Assembly (NCBI RefSeq): GCF_000716715.1 | Contig: NZ_JNYJ01000028.1 | Span: 1-64,000 of the forward strand | Source: Dactylosporangium aurantiacum | GTDB taxonomy: Bacteria; Actinomycetota; Actinomycetes; Mycobacteriales; Micromonosporaceae | Direction of reading: 5' to 3' | DNA: 64,000 bases | In this document: positions 1-8,690 of the stretch, piece by piece | Position numbering within the stretch: the first letter of the stretch is position 1 | How the letters are laid out: each line of letters opens with the position of its first letter | The notes under the pieces: generated by a model | Told to the model about the DNA's origin: nothing | Databases searched by the model: none | Seen by the model: the letters and a program-made list of their open reading frames with translations, nothing else | Translations under genes and position numbers: made by a program

Positions 1-136
1 GGTCGAACCACCAACTACCGGAGACCTCACCAATTCACGACCACCGCCACACCGACAAGCGGCCAGCAATCCACAACCACTTACCAAACACGGCTTAGGG
101 GTGCCATCCACCCACCGGGAAATACCGGTGAAATCA

Positions 137-816
137 CCTCAATGAAGAGCGCAGATCGTCGGGAGCTGCGACTTGTCGGCGTTGCCGAGCCACACGCCCG
201 CCTTACCTAAATGAAGGGCAGCTCCGTCGGGAGCTGCGACGTCCCGAATTTCGGGGCGTACAGGTTCGTGCCGTAGAAGCCTCAATGAAGGGCAGCTCCG
301 TCGGGAGCTGCAGCTCACCTACTGGTGACCCGGGACGGCCTGATGGGGCTTCAATGAAGGGCTGCTCTTCTCGGTGCCGCAACCCAATGGTCATCGTGCG
401 CTGAGCGTCCGTCAGTTCCTCGCCTGAATGAAGGGCAGCTCCGTCGAGAGCTGCGACCGGGTACCTGCCTCGGCACCAATTTGGTTAAGACCGCGCCTCA
501 ATGAAGGGCAGCTCCGTCGGAAGCGGCGACTGACCCTGAGCGTCGCACTGGACCCGAACACCCTCGAGCCTCAATGAAGGGCGGCTCCGTCCGGAGCTGC
601 GACATGGCGGCGACAACCGCGACGGCTACGTCGAGGCGATGCCTCAATGAAGGCAGTTCCGTCGGGGAGCTGTGACCAACGGCGCAAACCAACCTGACCT
701 ATGACGTCGATCCTCGATGAAGGGCAGCTCCGTCGGAAGCGGCGGAGAGCCGCAGGTGACGGGCGACCAGGCGAACTCGTCGGCTCAATGAAGGTAGCTC
801 CACCGGGAGTTACGAC
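137..816 (-). CRISPR. Type I-G CRISPR array, 10 degenerate repeats, 9 spacers
   Basis: Ten copies of a 35-36 nt repeat start near 137, 205, 279, 348, 422, 495, 568, 641, 711 and 782, so the period is 68-74 bp and spacers are about 33-38 nt. Read on the minus strand the repeat begins GTCGCAGCTCCC, has an 8-bp stem (GCAGCTCC / GGAGCTGC) and ends GCCCTTCATTGAGGC. The ending ATTGAGGC resembles the usual 8-nt crRNA 5' handle (ATTGAAAC type), so I infer transcription on the minus strand, the same way as the cas genes, with the leader in the 120 bp before csb3. Nearly every repeat carries substitutions, including leader-side copies; in the 782 copy a C-G pair of the stem became T-A, a compensatory change. 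Spacers all differ. The array looks old and no longer renewed. Confidence 0.93.
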
Positions 817-936
817 TTACCTGATAGGTATCAGTGGCTCGCCAACCGTCTCCACCCAGGTGGCCCCGACGGTGTGGGACGCCTGATGCGGCATCAGGAT
901 GACGGCAGAAGGTCACGGTGCCGTCGTCGAAGGACA

Positions 937-1962
937 TTAGCGGATGCCTGTCTTGAGTAGCTCACCGATCATGGCTCGGCGTTCGGGCGCGCTGTCGCTG
1001 CCGAAGCGTTTCACCTGGAAGCGCACGACAGCGCTCACGCCGCGGCTGCGGAGCCACTCGCGAGCGGCCTCGTCGGTCAGCCCTGATCTGTCCGGTCGTA
1101 GTCCGTGTTCGGCGAATCGCCGCAGTGGGCCGCTCGCGACGACGGACCGGAGGCGTGCGGTCCGCCAGGCGCCCTGCCAGACCGGCACATAGAAGTGGCC
1201 GGCGGTACCCTTCCCGAGGTGGCCGCTCGTGTCCGCGAAGCCCTGCGTTCGGTACGCGATGGGAAACTGTGAGATTCCCCAGAGCGCGCACCAGGCCACA
1301 GCATTGTCGACCGGTCCCGGCGAAGCGAAACCAGTGGATGTGCGGCTGGTAGGCGAGTCCTTGCCAATCTCGTCCCGGAGATTCCGGCCCTGCAGGCCGT
1401 CGCTGATGGCGGACGGGGTACGGGCGGCGACCGCGGCGGCGAGCGGGCGGAGCCGGTTACCGACAAACTCGGAACCCTGATTGCGGGGCTGCATCTCCAG
1501 CCGGCTTGCCCCGTCGTCCTGGAGCCGCTGCTCCTGGCGGTTGAAACGCCAGTAGCTCGGCTCGCCCAGCGCGGCGATCAGCCGCAGGTCGAGCAGCGCT
1601 CGCGCCGTGGTGAGTTGGTCGAGCACCTCGTGCCGGCGGGCTTGGAACGAGCGCCACCCGTCGCGGGTGGTGATGACGCCGAGCCGTGGGCTCATCAGGC
1701 CACGTGACTCGCTGTCGCTGACGTGCCGGGCCGGCCAGGCGTCCGGGGCCGCGAGCCGTTGCGCGTGCGCGCGGACCAGTTCACCGATGACGTCCGGTGT
1801 CGCCTGCGGCGCGCTGAGCACCGGCCGGGTCGACATCCCACCGCTCCAGGAGAGCCGGACGCCTTCGAGGCCGCCGTCCTCGACGATTGCCGCGAGTCCA
1901 TACAGCGCCATGTGGGACAGCATCGTTGTGGGATCGGCCGCCGCCAGTACGAAATTGTTCAT
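937..1962 (-). CDS. csb3: Csb3, type I-G CRISPR interference subunit
   Basis: A 341-aa protein, last gene of the interference operon and closest to the array. Its start overlaps the cas3 stop by 4 bp (ATGA), so it is translationally coupled. The N-terminus (MALYGLAAIVEDGG after MLSH) and the position next to csb1, csb2 and cas3 fit the Csb3 family of type I-G systems, which takes the place of Csx17 in some loci and is presumed to be the Cas8-like large subunit that recognises the PAM. No enzymatic motif is visible. Family assignment rests on context and overall sequence feel; the function as large subunit is inference from the family. Confidence 0.8.
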   Translation of the reverse strand: MNNFVLAAADPTTMLSHMALYGLAAIVEDGGLEGVRLSWSGGMSTRPVLSAPQATPDVIGELVRAHAQRLAAPDAWPARHVSDSESRGLMSPRLGVITTRDGWRSFQARRHEVLDQLTTARALLDLRLIAALGEPSYWRFNRQEQRLQDDGASRLEMQPRNQGSEFVGNRLRPLAAAVAARTPSAISDGLQGRNLRDEIGKDSPTSRTSTGFASPGPVDNAVAWCALWGISQFPIAYRTQGFADTSGHLGKGTAGHFYVPVWQGAWRTARLRSVVASGPLRRFAEHGLRPDRSGLTDEAAREWLRSRGVSAVVRFQVKRFGSDSAPERRAMIGELLKTGIR

Positions 1963-4700
1963 CGTCCCTCCGCCGAGATCTGCCCGTCGGCGGCGCGGAG
2001 CACGGCCTCAAGGTAGGCGCAGCCCCAGACCCCCCAGTGCGCGTGCGTACGCTCGATCAGCTCGTCCCAGATGCCCTCGTCGAACAGTTCGGCCGCGACG
2101 TCGTCGGGCTCGGGCAGCAGGTGGCGGCTCGGGTGCGGGAAGCCGTGCCGGCCCCGCCCGTGGCTCGTGCCGACCAGGCGCACGGCGAGGTCTCGCTGCA
2201 CCGCGTCCTGTCCGGACAGCGCCCGCCAGGCATGGACAGCGGACAGCTGCTCGTGCCGCCAGCCTGTCGGAAGACCCGACGCGTCGCGGAGCCGCCGCAT
2301 CCATTGCACGTTTACCGTGCCGCTCTTGGCGAGCGGCTCCATGGTGCGCGGGTCGGCGCCGAGCGAACGCTGGAACCGCGGGTCGGACTTGCCGTCGTCG
2401 TGGTGCAACCCGGCGAGGCGCATGATCTCGATCAGTTGTGCGCCGAGGCCCAGCCGCGTCGCGGTCACCGCGGCCCGTTCGGCGACATCGGCGGCGTGGT
2501 TTTGGAGCGTTACCCGCCGCCGGTGGCGTGACCACGACTGCCGCAGTTCGTCGTCGGCTGCCGCCTTGCGGAGGTCGACCACGATCAGCCGAGTCAGCCC
2601 GGCGCCGGGGTCCGACAACAGTCGGTGGACCGTGATTCCCGCGTCGGCGGGTCCGTCCGCGGACGAGTCGAGCAGGGCTGCGGCGGCACGTACCATCGGC
2701 GCGGGCTTCAGCTCGGTCGCGTGATCGTGCAGGAGCCGGGCGAGGTCGGCCGGACTGAGGTCGCCCTGTTCGTCGAGGAGGGCCTCCGCCGCGTCGAGCA
2801 GGCGGCGGCCGGCCTCCGTGTCGCGCTCGATCCGCAGCACCACCTGGCCGATCTGCGGCGGGTCGATGTCGTGAAGCACATCGCTGACCTGCCCGGTGCC
2901 GTCGGCAGTGAGCACCCCGGCGGTGAACAACTCCGCGGTGTCGTCCACAACCAGCTGGTCGCCCGGCCGAAGGCGTTCGCCCTCGAACGTCCGCAGCGGA
3001 TCCCCGGGCCGGACGAGGACGGCCGGGACCTTCAAATCGAGCATCCGGGTCGTCACGACAGACTGGATCCGTACCGGGAAGACCTCGTACGGGCGCGGCG
3101 GCAGGGCCTGGATCAGCCGGATGGCGTCGGCAGGGTCGTCCGGCAGCATCCGCCGAACGACAAGCCCGATCTCGTGATCCTCACTGAGGTCGTCGGAGAG
3201 CCATAGGTCCAGGTCGTCCGGCTCGGCTGCCAGGTCGTCGCTGGTCCGGGCCAGATGCCATATCTGGCCCAGTTCCAGGCGCTGGAACAGGTCGCGCGTG
3301 GGTTCGCGGGACGGTGGTCGACTGTCCCGTAACGCCCACGGTGCAAGGCCGCGCGGGTCGGCGCATCGTTCACGGAGCCATTCGTGCGCGGCGGTCAGGT
3401 CGCTGCTGCGATATGGGGAGTCGTTCATCTTGTCCGGCAGGTCAGTAGCCGGTGCGACCACGGACACTTCGGTCTTGCGCTGGCCGAGCCGGTTGACCCG
3501 GCCGGCCCGTTGCGCGAGCGCGCCGCCGGATGCGAGCTCGGTCACGGCGGCGGCCAGGTCGAGGTCGGCGCCGACCTCGAGCGTCTGAGTCGATACCAGC
3601 ACGTCCACCGAGGAATTCCCGGTGAGATTGAGCAGGCCAGGACGGCGGTGGCGCAACGCCGCGACGTCATGTGGTCTGAGCCGCCCGCAGATCAGCTCAG
3701 TCTGCATGCCCCGTGACCGCAGCTCGTGAGTGACGGCCACAGCGACGGCGACGGTGTTGACGAAGCAACCGACAGTCGGCCCGTACGTCTGCCGCAGGCG
3801 CACCGCCTCGTCGACCAGGACTTGGATCCCCGTCGTTTGCGCGGCGCCGCTGCGGGGGATCGGCCAAGCCTGAAGCGGGATGAGGCCGACGGGTTTCGGG
3901 GTGGTCAGCCTCTGCTGTAGTAGTTCGTCGGCGTTGAGGTCGTCCGGCTCGACACCGACGGTCACGCCTGCGTCGGCGCTGGGCGTCGCGGTCGTCTCGA
4001 CCACCTGCAGCACCGGCACGGCCAGCGGTTCGTCGGCGACTGCGGCGAGCTCGGCGACTCTGCGGGCCGTGATCACCAGTTGCTGGGAGAGGTGGGCCTC
4101 GTCCACGACGGCCACCGTGTCGTACGCCAACAGCCCGGCCTCGCGCGGCCGGGCCTCTCGTCGCGACCCGTAGCCTGCGAGCAGGAGCCGTGACCCCCAC
4201 ATGTCCGGCGTCGCGCAGATCACTGTGCAGCCGATCGGGTCGTCGCGCCACGACCGGGGCGGCGGTGCCCCGCCCCGCAACTTGACCGTCCGCAGCGGCG
4301 GCAGGATCGGGGCGCCTTTCGGTTCGCCGCCGGACCACCGCAGCAAGTCGAGTGCCGCAGCCACCCGACCCAGGACGTCGTCGCGGCCTCGGGCATCGCG
4401 GAGCCTGCCGGCGACCTGCTCCGCATGGTCGTACTGGTCGTCGACGAGTGCCCGGCGATCGACCACCAGCGCGAGCCGACGGGGTACCCGCCGCCCGTGT
4501 CCGGCCGCCATAAGCGCCACCGCGAAGACGTGCACGTCGATGACGCTGGTCTTGCCTGCGCCGGTCGGGGCGACGATCTGGTCGGGCCAACACCCGGTGT
4601 CGAGGACGTGGTCGAGCAGTCGAAGCTGCCAGCGGAACGGCCGGTGCCCGCCGTGAACCTCGGCGAAGAAGGCACCGAAGTCGGCGCGGTCGAGGCTCAC
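1959..4700 (-). CDS. cas3: Cas3 helicase-nuclease with C-terminal HD domain (type I-G)
   Basis: A 913-aa effector nuclease. Order is helicase then HD, the arrangement seen in type I-G Cas3. Walker A APTGAGKT is at residues 44-51, the DEAH box at 200-203, a T-A-T motif in ETTATP, and the helicase motif VI AQRAGRVNR follows. The HD nuclease keeps its metal ligands: H in NHAADVAERA, the HHDDG at about 766-770, and later His residues in WRHEQ and GTSHGRGRHGF. It unwinds and degrades the target DNA once Cascade is bound. It overlaps csb2 upstream and csb3 downstream by 4 bp each. It looks intact, so interference could still work. Confidence 0.95.
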   Translation of the reverse strand: MSLDRADFGAFFAEVHGGHRPFRWQLRLLDHVLDTGCWPDQIVAPTGAGKTSVIDVHVFAVALMAAGHGRRVPRRLALVVDRRALVDDQYDHAEQVAGRLRDARGRDDVLGRVAAALDLLRWSGGEPKGAPILPPLRTVKLRGGAPPPRSWRDDPIGCTVICATPDMWGSRLLLAGYGSRREARPREAGLLAYDTVAVVDEAHLSQQLVITARRVAELAAVADEPLAVPVLQVVETTATPSADAGVTVGVEPDDLNADELLQQRLTTPKPVGLIPLQAWPIPRSGAAQTTGIQVLVDEAVRLRQTYGPTVGCFVNTVAVAVAVTHELRSRGMQTELICGRLRPHDVAALRHRRPGLLNLTGNSSVDVLVSTQTLEVGADLDLAAAVTELASGGALAQRAGRVNRLGQRKTEVSVVAPATDLPDKMNDSPYRSSDLTAAHEWLRERCADPRGLAPWALRDSRPPSREPTRDLFQRLELGQIWHLARTSDDLAAEPDDLDLWLSDDLSEDHEIGLVVRRMLPDDPADAIRLIQALPPRPYEVFPVRIQSVVTTRMLDLKVPAVLVRPGDPLRTFEGERLRPGDQLVVDDTAELFTAGVLTADGTGQVSDVLHDIDPPQIGQVVLRIERDTEAGRRLLDAAEALLDEQGDLSPADLARLLHDHATELKPAPMVRAAAALLDSSADGPADAGITVHRLLSDPGAGLTRLIVVDLRKAAADDELRQSWSRHRRRVTLQNHAADVAERAAVTATRLGLGAQLIEIMRLAGLHHDDGKSDPRFQRSLGADPRTMEPLAKSGTVNVQWMRRLRDASGLPTGWRHEQLSAVHAWRALSGQDAVQRDLAVRLVGTSHGRGRHGFPHPSRHLLPEPDDVAAELFDEGIWDELIERTHAHWGVWGCAYLEAVLRAADGQISAEGR

Positions 4701-6196
4701 CGGGCCAGCCTCCGGGCGTTCTCCACCGGCACGTCGACCGGGACGAGGAGGCCACCACCGAGGTGCCGGGTCTGCCCGATGGCCGCAATCGTCCGCGGAC
4801 CGGCCAGATTGCCGAGGCTTAGCGTTGCCCGGTACGGCTGGATCAGCGCATCTGGATTGATTTTGTGCACGTACCGGCCGACGTCACCGTCCATCACCCG
4901 CATCGCCGAATGCACTTGGACGCCGCGCGTGACGGCGCCTGCGGCCAACGCACGGTAGCGGGTGTCGCCTCGGCCGGATACGGGGATCTCGTACCGCCAG
5001 ACCATGCCGACCGACATGGCCACGGCATCCGCGAGGGACCAGCGGCCACCGCGGGGCGGGCGACTGTCGGGGATCGCGACCGGGTCGGTGCGCCACCACC
5101 GGACGGTCCCGGCGGCAGGCGCCGGCCAGAACTGGTCGGCCGGCACCAGCTCCGGCGCGCCAGCGACTCCGAGCCGGCCGTACGACGACGTGACGTGACG
5201 CAGCCGCGAGACCGCGGCGCCGATCATGGCGAATTCGACGTCGGTCGTGTCCTGTGGCAGCAGAAGGGCCAGCGTGGACCCGCCGACGAATTGAATCGCG
5301 CAACGGTTGCACGGACGCGGCGCGCCATCGGCGTACACCCCAGTCAGCACCGCCGGCGCGCCGTCGCCGACATGCGAGATGAGCGCACGGTGAACAGCGA
5401 CCGCCCACCGAACCCGCTGCTCCGGCGGGACCTCCTGGCCGAGCGGAAGGCGTAGCACCGACGTCCACGGCGTGACTGGAACCGGCGGCGCTGGCTCGGC
5501 GTAGCGTCCCGTGACGACACCGGCGGTTACCACCGGTGGTGGTGTGGTCCGCTCACTCGACCGATGGGCATCCGCCTTCATCGCCGGTGGCACCGTCGCC
5601 ACCTGATGCGCCGCCTCCAGCGCGTCGGCACGTCCGGCAGTGGCCACCGTCAGGTCGAGGCCGGACCCGGTGAAGAGGTCTGCTTCGCGGTCGAGGAGAT
5701 GCGTCGGTTCGGCCTCGGCGACCGAGAGCCGGACGGGTGACTCGGACGTGCCGAGGTACGGGACCTCGGGGCACAGCTCGGTCAGGGCCGCGACCACCGG
5801 CTCCGGCGGCCGCTGCTGCCACGTCCAGGCGAACCTTCCCCGCACCGCGACGCCGTCGACGGCCGCCTTGCCGATCAGCTTCTCCTGCAACGGGCTGCGA
5901 CCCTCTTTGACGATCACACCGTCTTTCCGGTACGCGGTCGCGTCGCTGTCGATGCGCAGCGTCGCCGGGACGACGATACCGTCCGGCGGGTGCTTCTCCA
6001 GCCACCGCAACGCCTCACGGTCGGCGTCGCACGGTCGCAGCTTGTCGCCCTCGGCAACCGCTCGAATTCCCTGCGCCGCCGCACACAGCAGGGCGGCGTG
6101 CAGTCGAGCTGGAGACGGTAGCGAATCCGGCTCACCACTGCCGACATGCCCCTTGTAGACACCGAGCAAGGGCTCGGCAACGATCGCGAACGTCAC
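4697..6196 (-). CDS. csb2: Csb2, Cas5-Cas6-type subunit of type I-G Cascade
   Basis: A 499-aa protein of the GSU0054/Csb2 family, a fusion of Cas5-like and Cas6-like parts that in type I-G both processes crRNA and caps its 5' handle. The start is the GTG at 6196, chosen because it overlaps the csb1 stop by 4 bp (GTGA) and gives the natural N-terminus VTFAIVAEPLLGVYKGHVGS; the longer open frame upstream is csb1 in another frame. The C-terminal half contains glycine-rich stretches (GRYVHKINPD near the end). Its role in guide maturation makes it the likely processor of the mini-CRISPR RNA at about 7.85 kb. Confidence 0.9.
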   Translation of the reverse strand: MTFAIVAEPLLGVYKGHVGSGEPDSLPSPARLHAALLCAAAQGIRAVAEGDKLRPCDADREALRWLEKHPPDGIVVPATLRIDSDATAYRKDGVIVKEGRSPLQEKLIGKAAVDGVAVRGRFAWTWQQRPPEPVVAALTELCPEVPYLGTSESPVRLSVAEAEPTHLLDREADLFTGSGLDLTVATAGRADALEAAHQVATVPPAMKADAHRSSERTTPPPVVTAGVVTGRYAEPAPPVPVTPWTSVLRLPLGQEVPPEQRVRWAVAVHRALISHVGDGAPAVLTGVYADGAPRPCNRCAIQFVGGSTLALLLPQDTTDVEFAMIGAAVSRLRHVTSSYGRLGVAGAPELVPADQFWPAPAAGTVRWWRTDPVAIPDSRPPRGGRWSLADAVAMSVGMVWRYEIPVSGRGDTRYRALAAGAVTRGVQVHSAMRVMDGDVGRYVHKINPDALIQPYRATLSLGNLAGPRTIAAIGQTRHLGGGLLVPVDVPVENARRLAR

Positions 6197-7434
6197 TCGC
6201 CGCCCTCCGCATCCGCGTCGACCGCGCCCGATACAACATCCGGGTTGCCGACAACCCGCAGCGCAAGGCCCGACCACTTGACATCGGCGACCTTCTCGGC
6301 GTGCGCGAGCGCCTCGCCGAGCAGGTGATCGGCCGCGTCGATGCCGAGCGGTTCGACCTCGAGAAACTCGCCGCGCCGCTGGTCGAGCCGGACCTGGGGG
6401 GTCGCGGCTTCCCGCAGGTCGCAGTTGGCGCGTAGGAAGAGCTCGGCGTCCGACCGGGCCAGCGCGTTGAGCGCCAGAGCCGCCAGCAGCGCCCGACACG
6501 CCGCGTCACCCTCCGGACCGGCCCCGAACCGCATCTGCCGCAACGTCGCGAAGGACAGCACGTGTGTGCGGATGATGGTGTCGCACGCCACGCCCGCCAG
6601 CTGATCCAACGTCGGCGGAATGCCGCCAAGCCCCAGCGAGGACGCCGACATCGACGCACCCGCCTTGACGGCACCAGCCGCCTTGGAGAGCTTCTCTACC
6701 GTCGCAACGCTCATCTCGTCCCGCTGACCGGTTGCCAACTCCTTCATGGCCTTGCCGCTAACGTTGATCTGCATGCCAACAGGGTCGACACGCGCTCCCC
6801 CACGCAATGCTGGCCTTGGTTGGACCAGGTTGCCCTTCTCGTCGCGACCAGCTGCAACGAACCCCACGATCTCCCCGACCAGCGCACTGCGCCAGCGACC
6901 CTGGCGACTGCGTCGGCTCGAGTCCCAGCCGCCGAAGATCAACGTCACCGGACTCATCTCAAGCAAGGCCCGCGCATTCGCCGGCGTCGCATCCCGAACT
7001 GCTCGATAGATGGGGACCTGCGTGGTCTGCTGCCCGTCGACCGATCCGGCACGGATGTGGCCATCGAAGACACGGTGGGGCAACGTCAGGTCGTAGTAGC
7101 GGTCGACTCGCCCCTCCCGTTCGTACGTGACCAGCACATGCGGCAAACGCGACAATAGCGGGTGACCGTCGTCGACAGCCTGGGCCAGCGCCTGCTCTGC
7201 CCGGTTGAGCTGGGACTGTTTCGAGTCGAGGATGACCGCGTACCGATCCTCGCCATCGAGGAAGCGCTGCTCATACGCATACACCCCGCCCTTCTTGCCC
7301 CGCTCGGCGAACTTGGCCGGCGCAACGGACATATGCGCTCCCCCGGCCGGCTCAAGCGGTGTGGTCGACGTCAAGCAACTCGATCCGCCCGGCGACGCGG
7401 CGGCGAGCAGCGCGGCGAGGTCCAACGATCGCAT
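6193..7434 (-). CDS. csb1: Csb1, Cas7 backbone subunit of type I-G Cascade
   Basis: A 413-aa protein of the GSU0053/Csb1 family (Cas7 group), which coats the crRNA spacer in several copies. The N-terminus (LDLAALLAAASPGGSSCL, then TSTTPLEPAGGAH) and GGVYAYEQRFLDG are typical of the family. It is the first gene of the operon; an SD-like GAAGGGA lies about 8 nt before the ATG. Upstream on the minus strand is a possible -10 (TACTCT, 7495-7500) with the mini-CRISPR target directly behind it. The operon order is csb1-csb2-cas3-csb3, each junction overlapping by 4 bp. Confidence 0.92.
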   Translation of the reverse strand: MRSLDLAALLAAASPGGSSCLTSTTPLEPAGGAHMSVAPAKFAERGKKGGVYAYEQRFLDGEDRYAVILDSKQSQLNRAEQALAQAVDDGHPLLSRLPHVLVTYEREGRVDRYYDLTLPHRVFDGHIRAGSVDGQQTTQVPIYRAVRDATPANARALLEMSPVTLIFGGWDSSRRSRQGRWRSALVGEIVGFVAAGRDEKGNLVQPRPALRGGARVDPVGMQINVSGKAMKELATGQRDEMSVATVEKLSKAAGAVKAGASMSASSLGLGGIPPTLDQLAGVACDTIIRTHVLSFATLRQMRFGAGPEGDAACRALLAALALNALARSDAELFLRANCDLREAATPQVRLDQRRGEFLEVEPLGIDAADHLLGEALAHAEKVADVKWSGLALRVVGNPDVVSGAVDADAEGGE

Positions 7435-7494
7435 TCAGAGATTCCCTTCTGAGGCAACTGACAGCCGGAGCGCTCACTCTCGACTCATGGCAGA

Positions 7495-7537
7495 AGAGTA
7501 CATGGTTTTTCGCGATGTGGAGTCCTGGTGCTACGGT
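7495..7537. promoter_or_regulatory. Divergent cas / small-ORF promoter carrying a guide target
   Basis: Minus strand: TACTCT at 7495-7500 is a plausible -10 for csb1. Plus strand: TACGGT at 7532-7537 is a plausible -10 for the small ORF starting at 7570. Between them, 7502-7518 (ATGGTTTTTCGCGATGT) matches the first 17 spacer bases of the mini-CRISPR at 7875-7891 with one mismatch, at spacer position 6. The three bases on the PAM side are TAC (7499-7501). A Cascade complex bound here would cover both promoters. The -35 regions are not clear. Confidence 0.6.
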
Positions 7538-7569
7538 GGTCATCGATCGAGAAGCGGGAGAGGAGCGCG

Positions 7570-7776
7570 ATGCGCAGAAAAGTTTCGATCAACTATGAGG
7601 TTTTGGATGGTCGCTCGATCCGAGGTGGCGAAGAGCTGACCCGTCGCCGGCTCCGTGTCCGTGTCCGTGTAACGGAATCGCCGGACCAGTTCGTCACCGG
7701 CCACTTTCTGTGGCTGCGCGCTCTGGCGAACGCCGTCGCCACCGTCGCACTGCTGAACGTGAGACAGTCGGCCTGA
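7570..7776 (+). CDS. Small basic protein, possible CRISPR-guarded toxin
   Basis: A 68-aa ORF starting MRRKVSINYEVLDGRS, preceded by GAGAGGAGCGCG, a good ribosome binding site. It diverges from csb1 and lies between the guide target (7502-7518) and the mini-CRISPR RNA (from about 7849), on the same strand as the latter. It is Arg-rich in the middle (RRRLRVRVRV) and mildly hydrophobic at the end. I do not recognise a family. By position it matches the toxin slot of CreTA modules, where a crRNA-like antitoxin makes Cascade repress a small toxin gene; this is inference. It could also be a non-coding leader. Confidence 0.45.
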   Translation: MRRKVSINYEVLDGRSIRGGEELTRRRLRVRVRVTESPDQFVTGHFLWLRALANAVATVALLNVRQSA

Positions 7777-7838
7777 CGAACAGCGCTCGCGCCCGACATT
7801 TCCCGGATGTATTTGCCGATCTTGACCAGCTGGTCCAG

Positions 7839-7919
7839 ACTGGCCCTGCGGGAGGGGGCGCCCTTCATTGAGGCATGGTGTTTCGCGATGTCTGGTAAGT
7901 AGGGAGTTCGTCGCGTCCC
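7839..7919 (+). ncRNA. Mini-CRISPR / CreA- or CreR-like guide RNA
   Basis: Positions 7860-7874 (GCCCTTCATTGAGGC) are identical to the 3' end of the array repeat; the rest of this repeat-sized unit (7839-7859) has diverged but can still pair GCCCT with AGGG. The spacer would run 7875-7909 (35 nt, same as array spacers). At 7910 GTCGCGTCCC begins, resembling the start of the array repeat (GTCGCAGCTCCC with two bases missing). The layout is thus half-repeat, spacer, partial repeat. The spacer's first 17 nt match the cas/small-ORF promoter at 7502-7518 except position 6, which type I Cascades do not read. A weak promoter (TTGCCG, 17 bp, CAGACT at 7837-7842) would start the RNA within the first half-repeat. 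Confidence 0.65.
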
Positions 7920-7984
7920 TTTCCGCGTCGGCTGTCCGACCGTCATAGGAGCCGTCGCTGTCCCCTCGGATGACGGCACGACTC

Positions 7985-8662
7985 GTCGGGCGCGGTTGAT
8001 CACGTCGTCTGTGGACAGCGGGTTGGGGGTGGTGGCTGAGACACAGTGGGGTGCGGACCTTGCGAAACGGTTCACCCTCCAGCGCCACGTAGTACTGGCC
8101 AGCACTCAGACGCGAGATGTCCGGCACGTCGCCACCCTTGAACCGGGCCATCTCGCGGGTCGCCTCGATGTGGACGGGGACGCTGAGAAGGCCGAGGGAC
8201 CGCGTCGCCGCGTTACCGGAAATGTGGCTGTGCAGACCCTTGGGTTCCTGTGTGGCGGAGATCAGACCGAGTCCGTGCTCGCGGGCATGCGACGCCGGCA
8301 TCCGCGTGCACACGGTCATCGCGCCGGACGGCGCCAGTGTCTGCGCCTCGTCCATGACCAGCAGACCGCCCAACGGATGATCGCCGGTCGGATTGCGCTT
8401 GACCCACGAGAAGAGTGCCATCTGCAGCTGGCTGACGAAGCCCTGCTGTTTCTTACCCCGAAGACCGACAAAGCTGATCACCGAGATCCGCGCCCGCTTG
8501 TTCGCCGCCGGCGTCAGGCGACTTCCGGGGTCGGCCGAGTGCCCCACACCGCTGAACAGCGGATCGTTGATCGGCGCGGCTTCGAGGTTCTCAGCGCGTT
8601 CGGCGGCGATCGTAACGTTCTCCACGGGCCGCACCGTAGCTGCTGGGTACGACAAGAATGAC
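7985..8662 (-). pseudogene. C-terminal remnant of a HerA-like ATPase, frameshifted
   Basis: The frame read from about 8660 downward encodes the C-terminal half of a HerA/DUF87-type P-loop ATPase: a Walker B strand GGLLVMDEAQ, then ISATQEPKGLHSHISGNAATR and KVRTPLCLSHHPQ. No Walker A half or start is present. Near 8018-8028 the reading passes into another frame at a run of five C: frame one ends SHHPQP and the natural continuation LSTDDVINRARR is in the next frame. I read this as a decayed gene. HerA ATPases often sit in defence loci, so it may be the ruin of a neighbouring system. The mini-CRISPR lies beyond its 3' end. Confidence 0.7.
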
Positions 8663-8690
8663 GGGCGATGACACGAACGAGTGACGGGCA

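Noticed and set aside
4697..6499. 600-aa version of Csb2 starting at 6499
   Set aside because: The extra 101 residues are csb1 in another frame; the GTG at 6196 couples with the csb1 stop and gives the family N-terminus.
7839..7919. Chance similarity of the mini-CRISPR to the repeat
   Set aside because: Fifteen identical end bases, a second repeat start at the right 35-nt distance and a 17-nt adjoining match to the nearby promoter with the mismatch at position 6 together make chance unlikely; still listed as moderate confidence because no RNA data are at hand.
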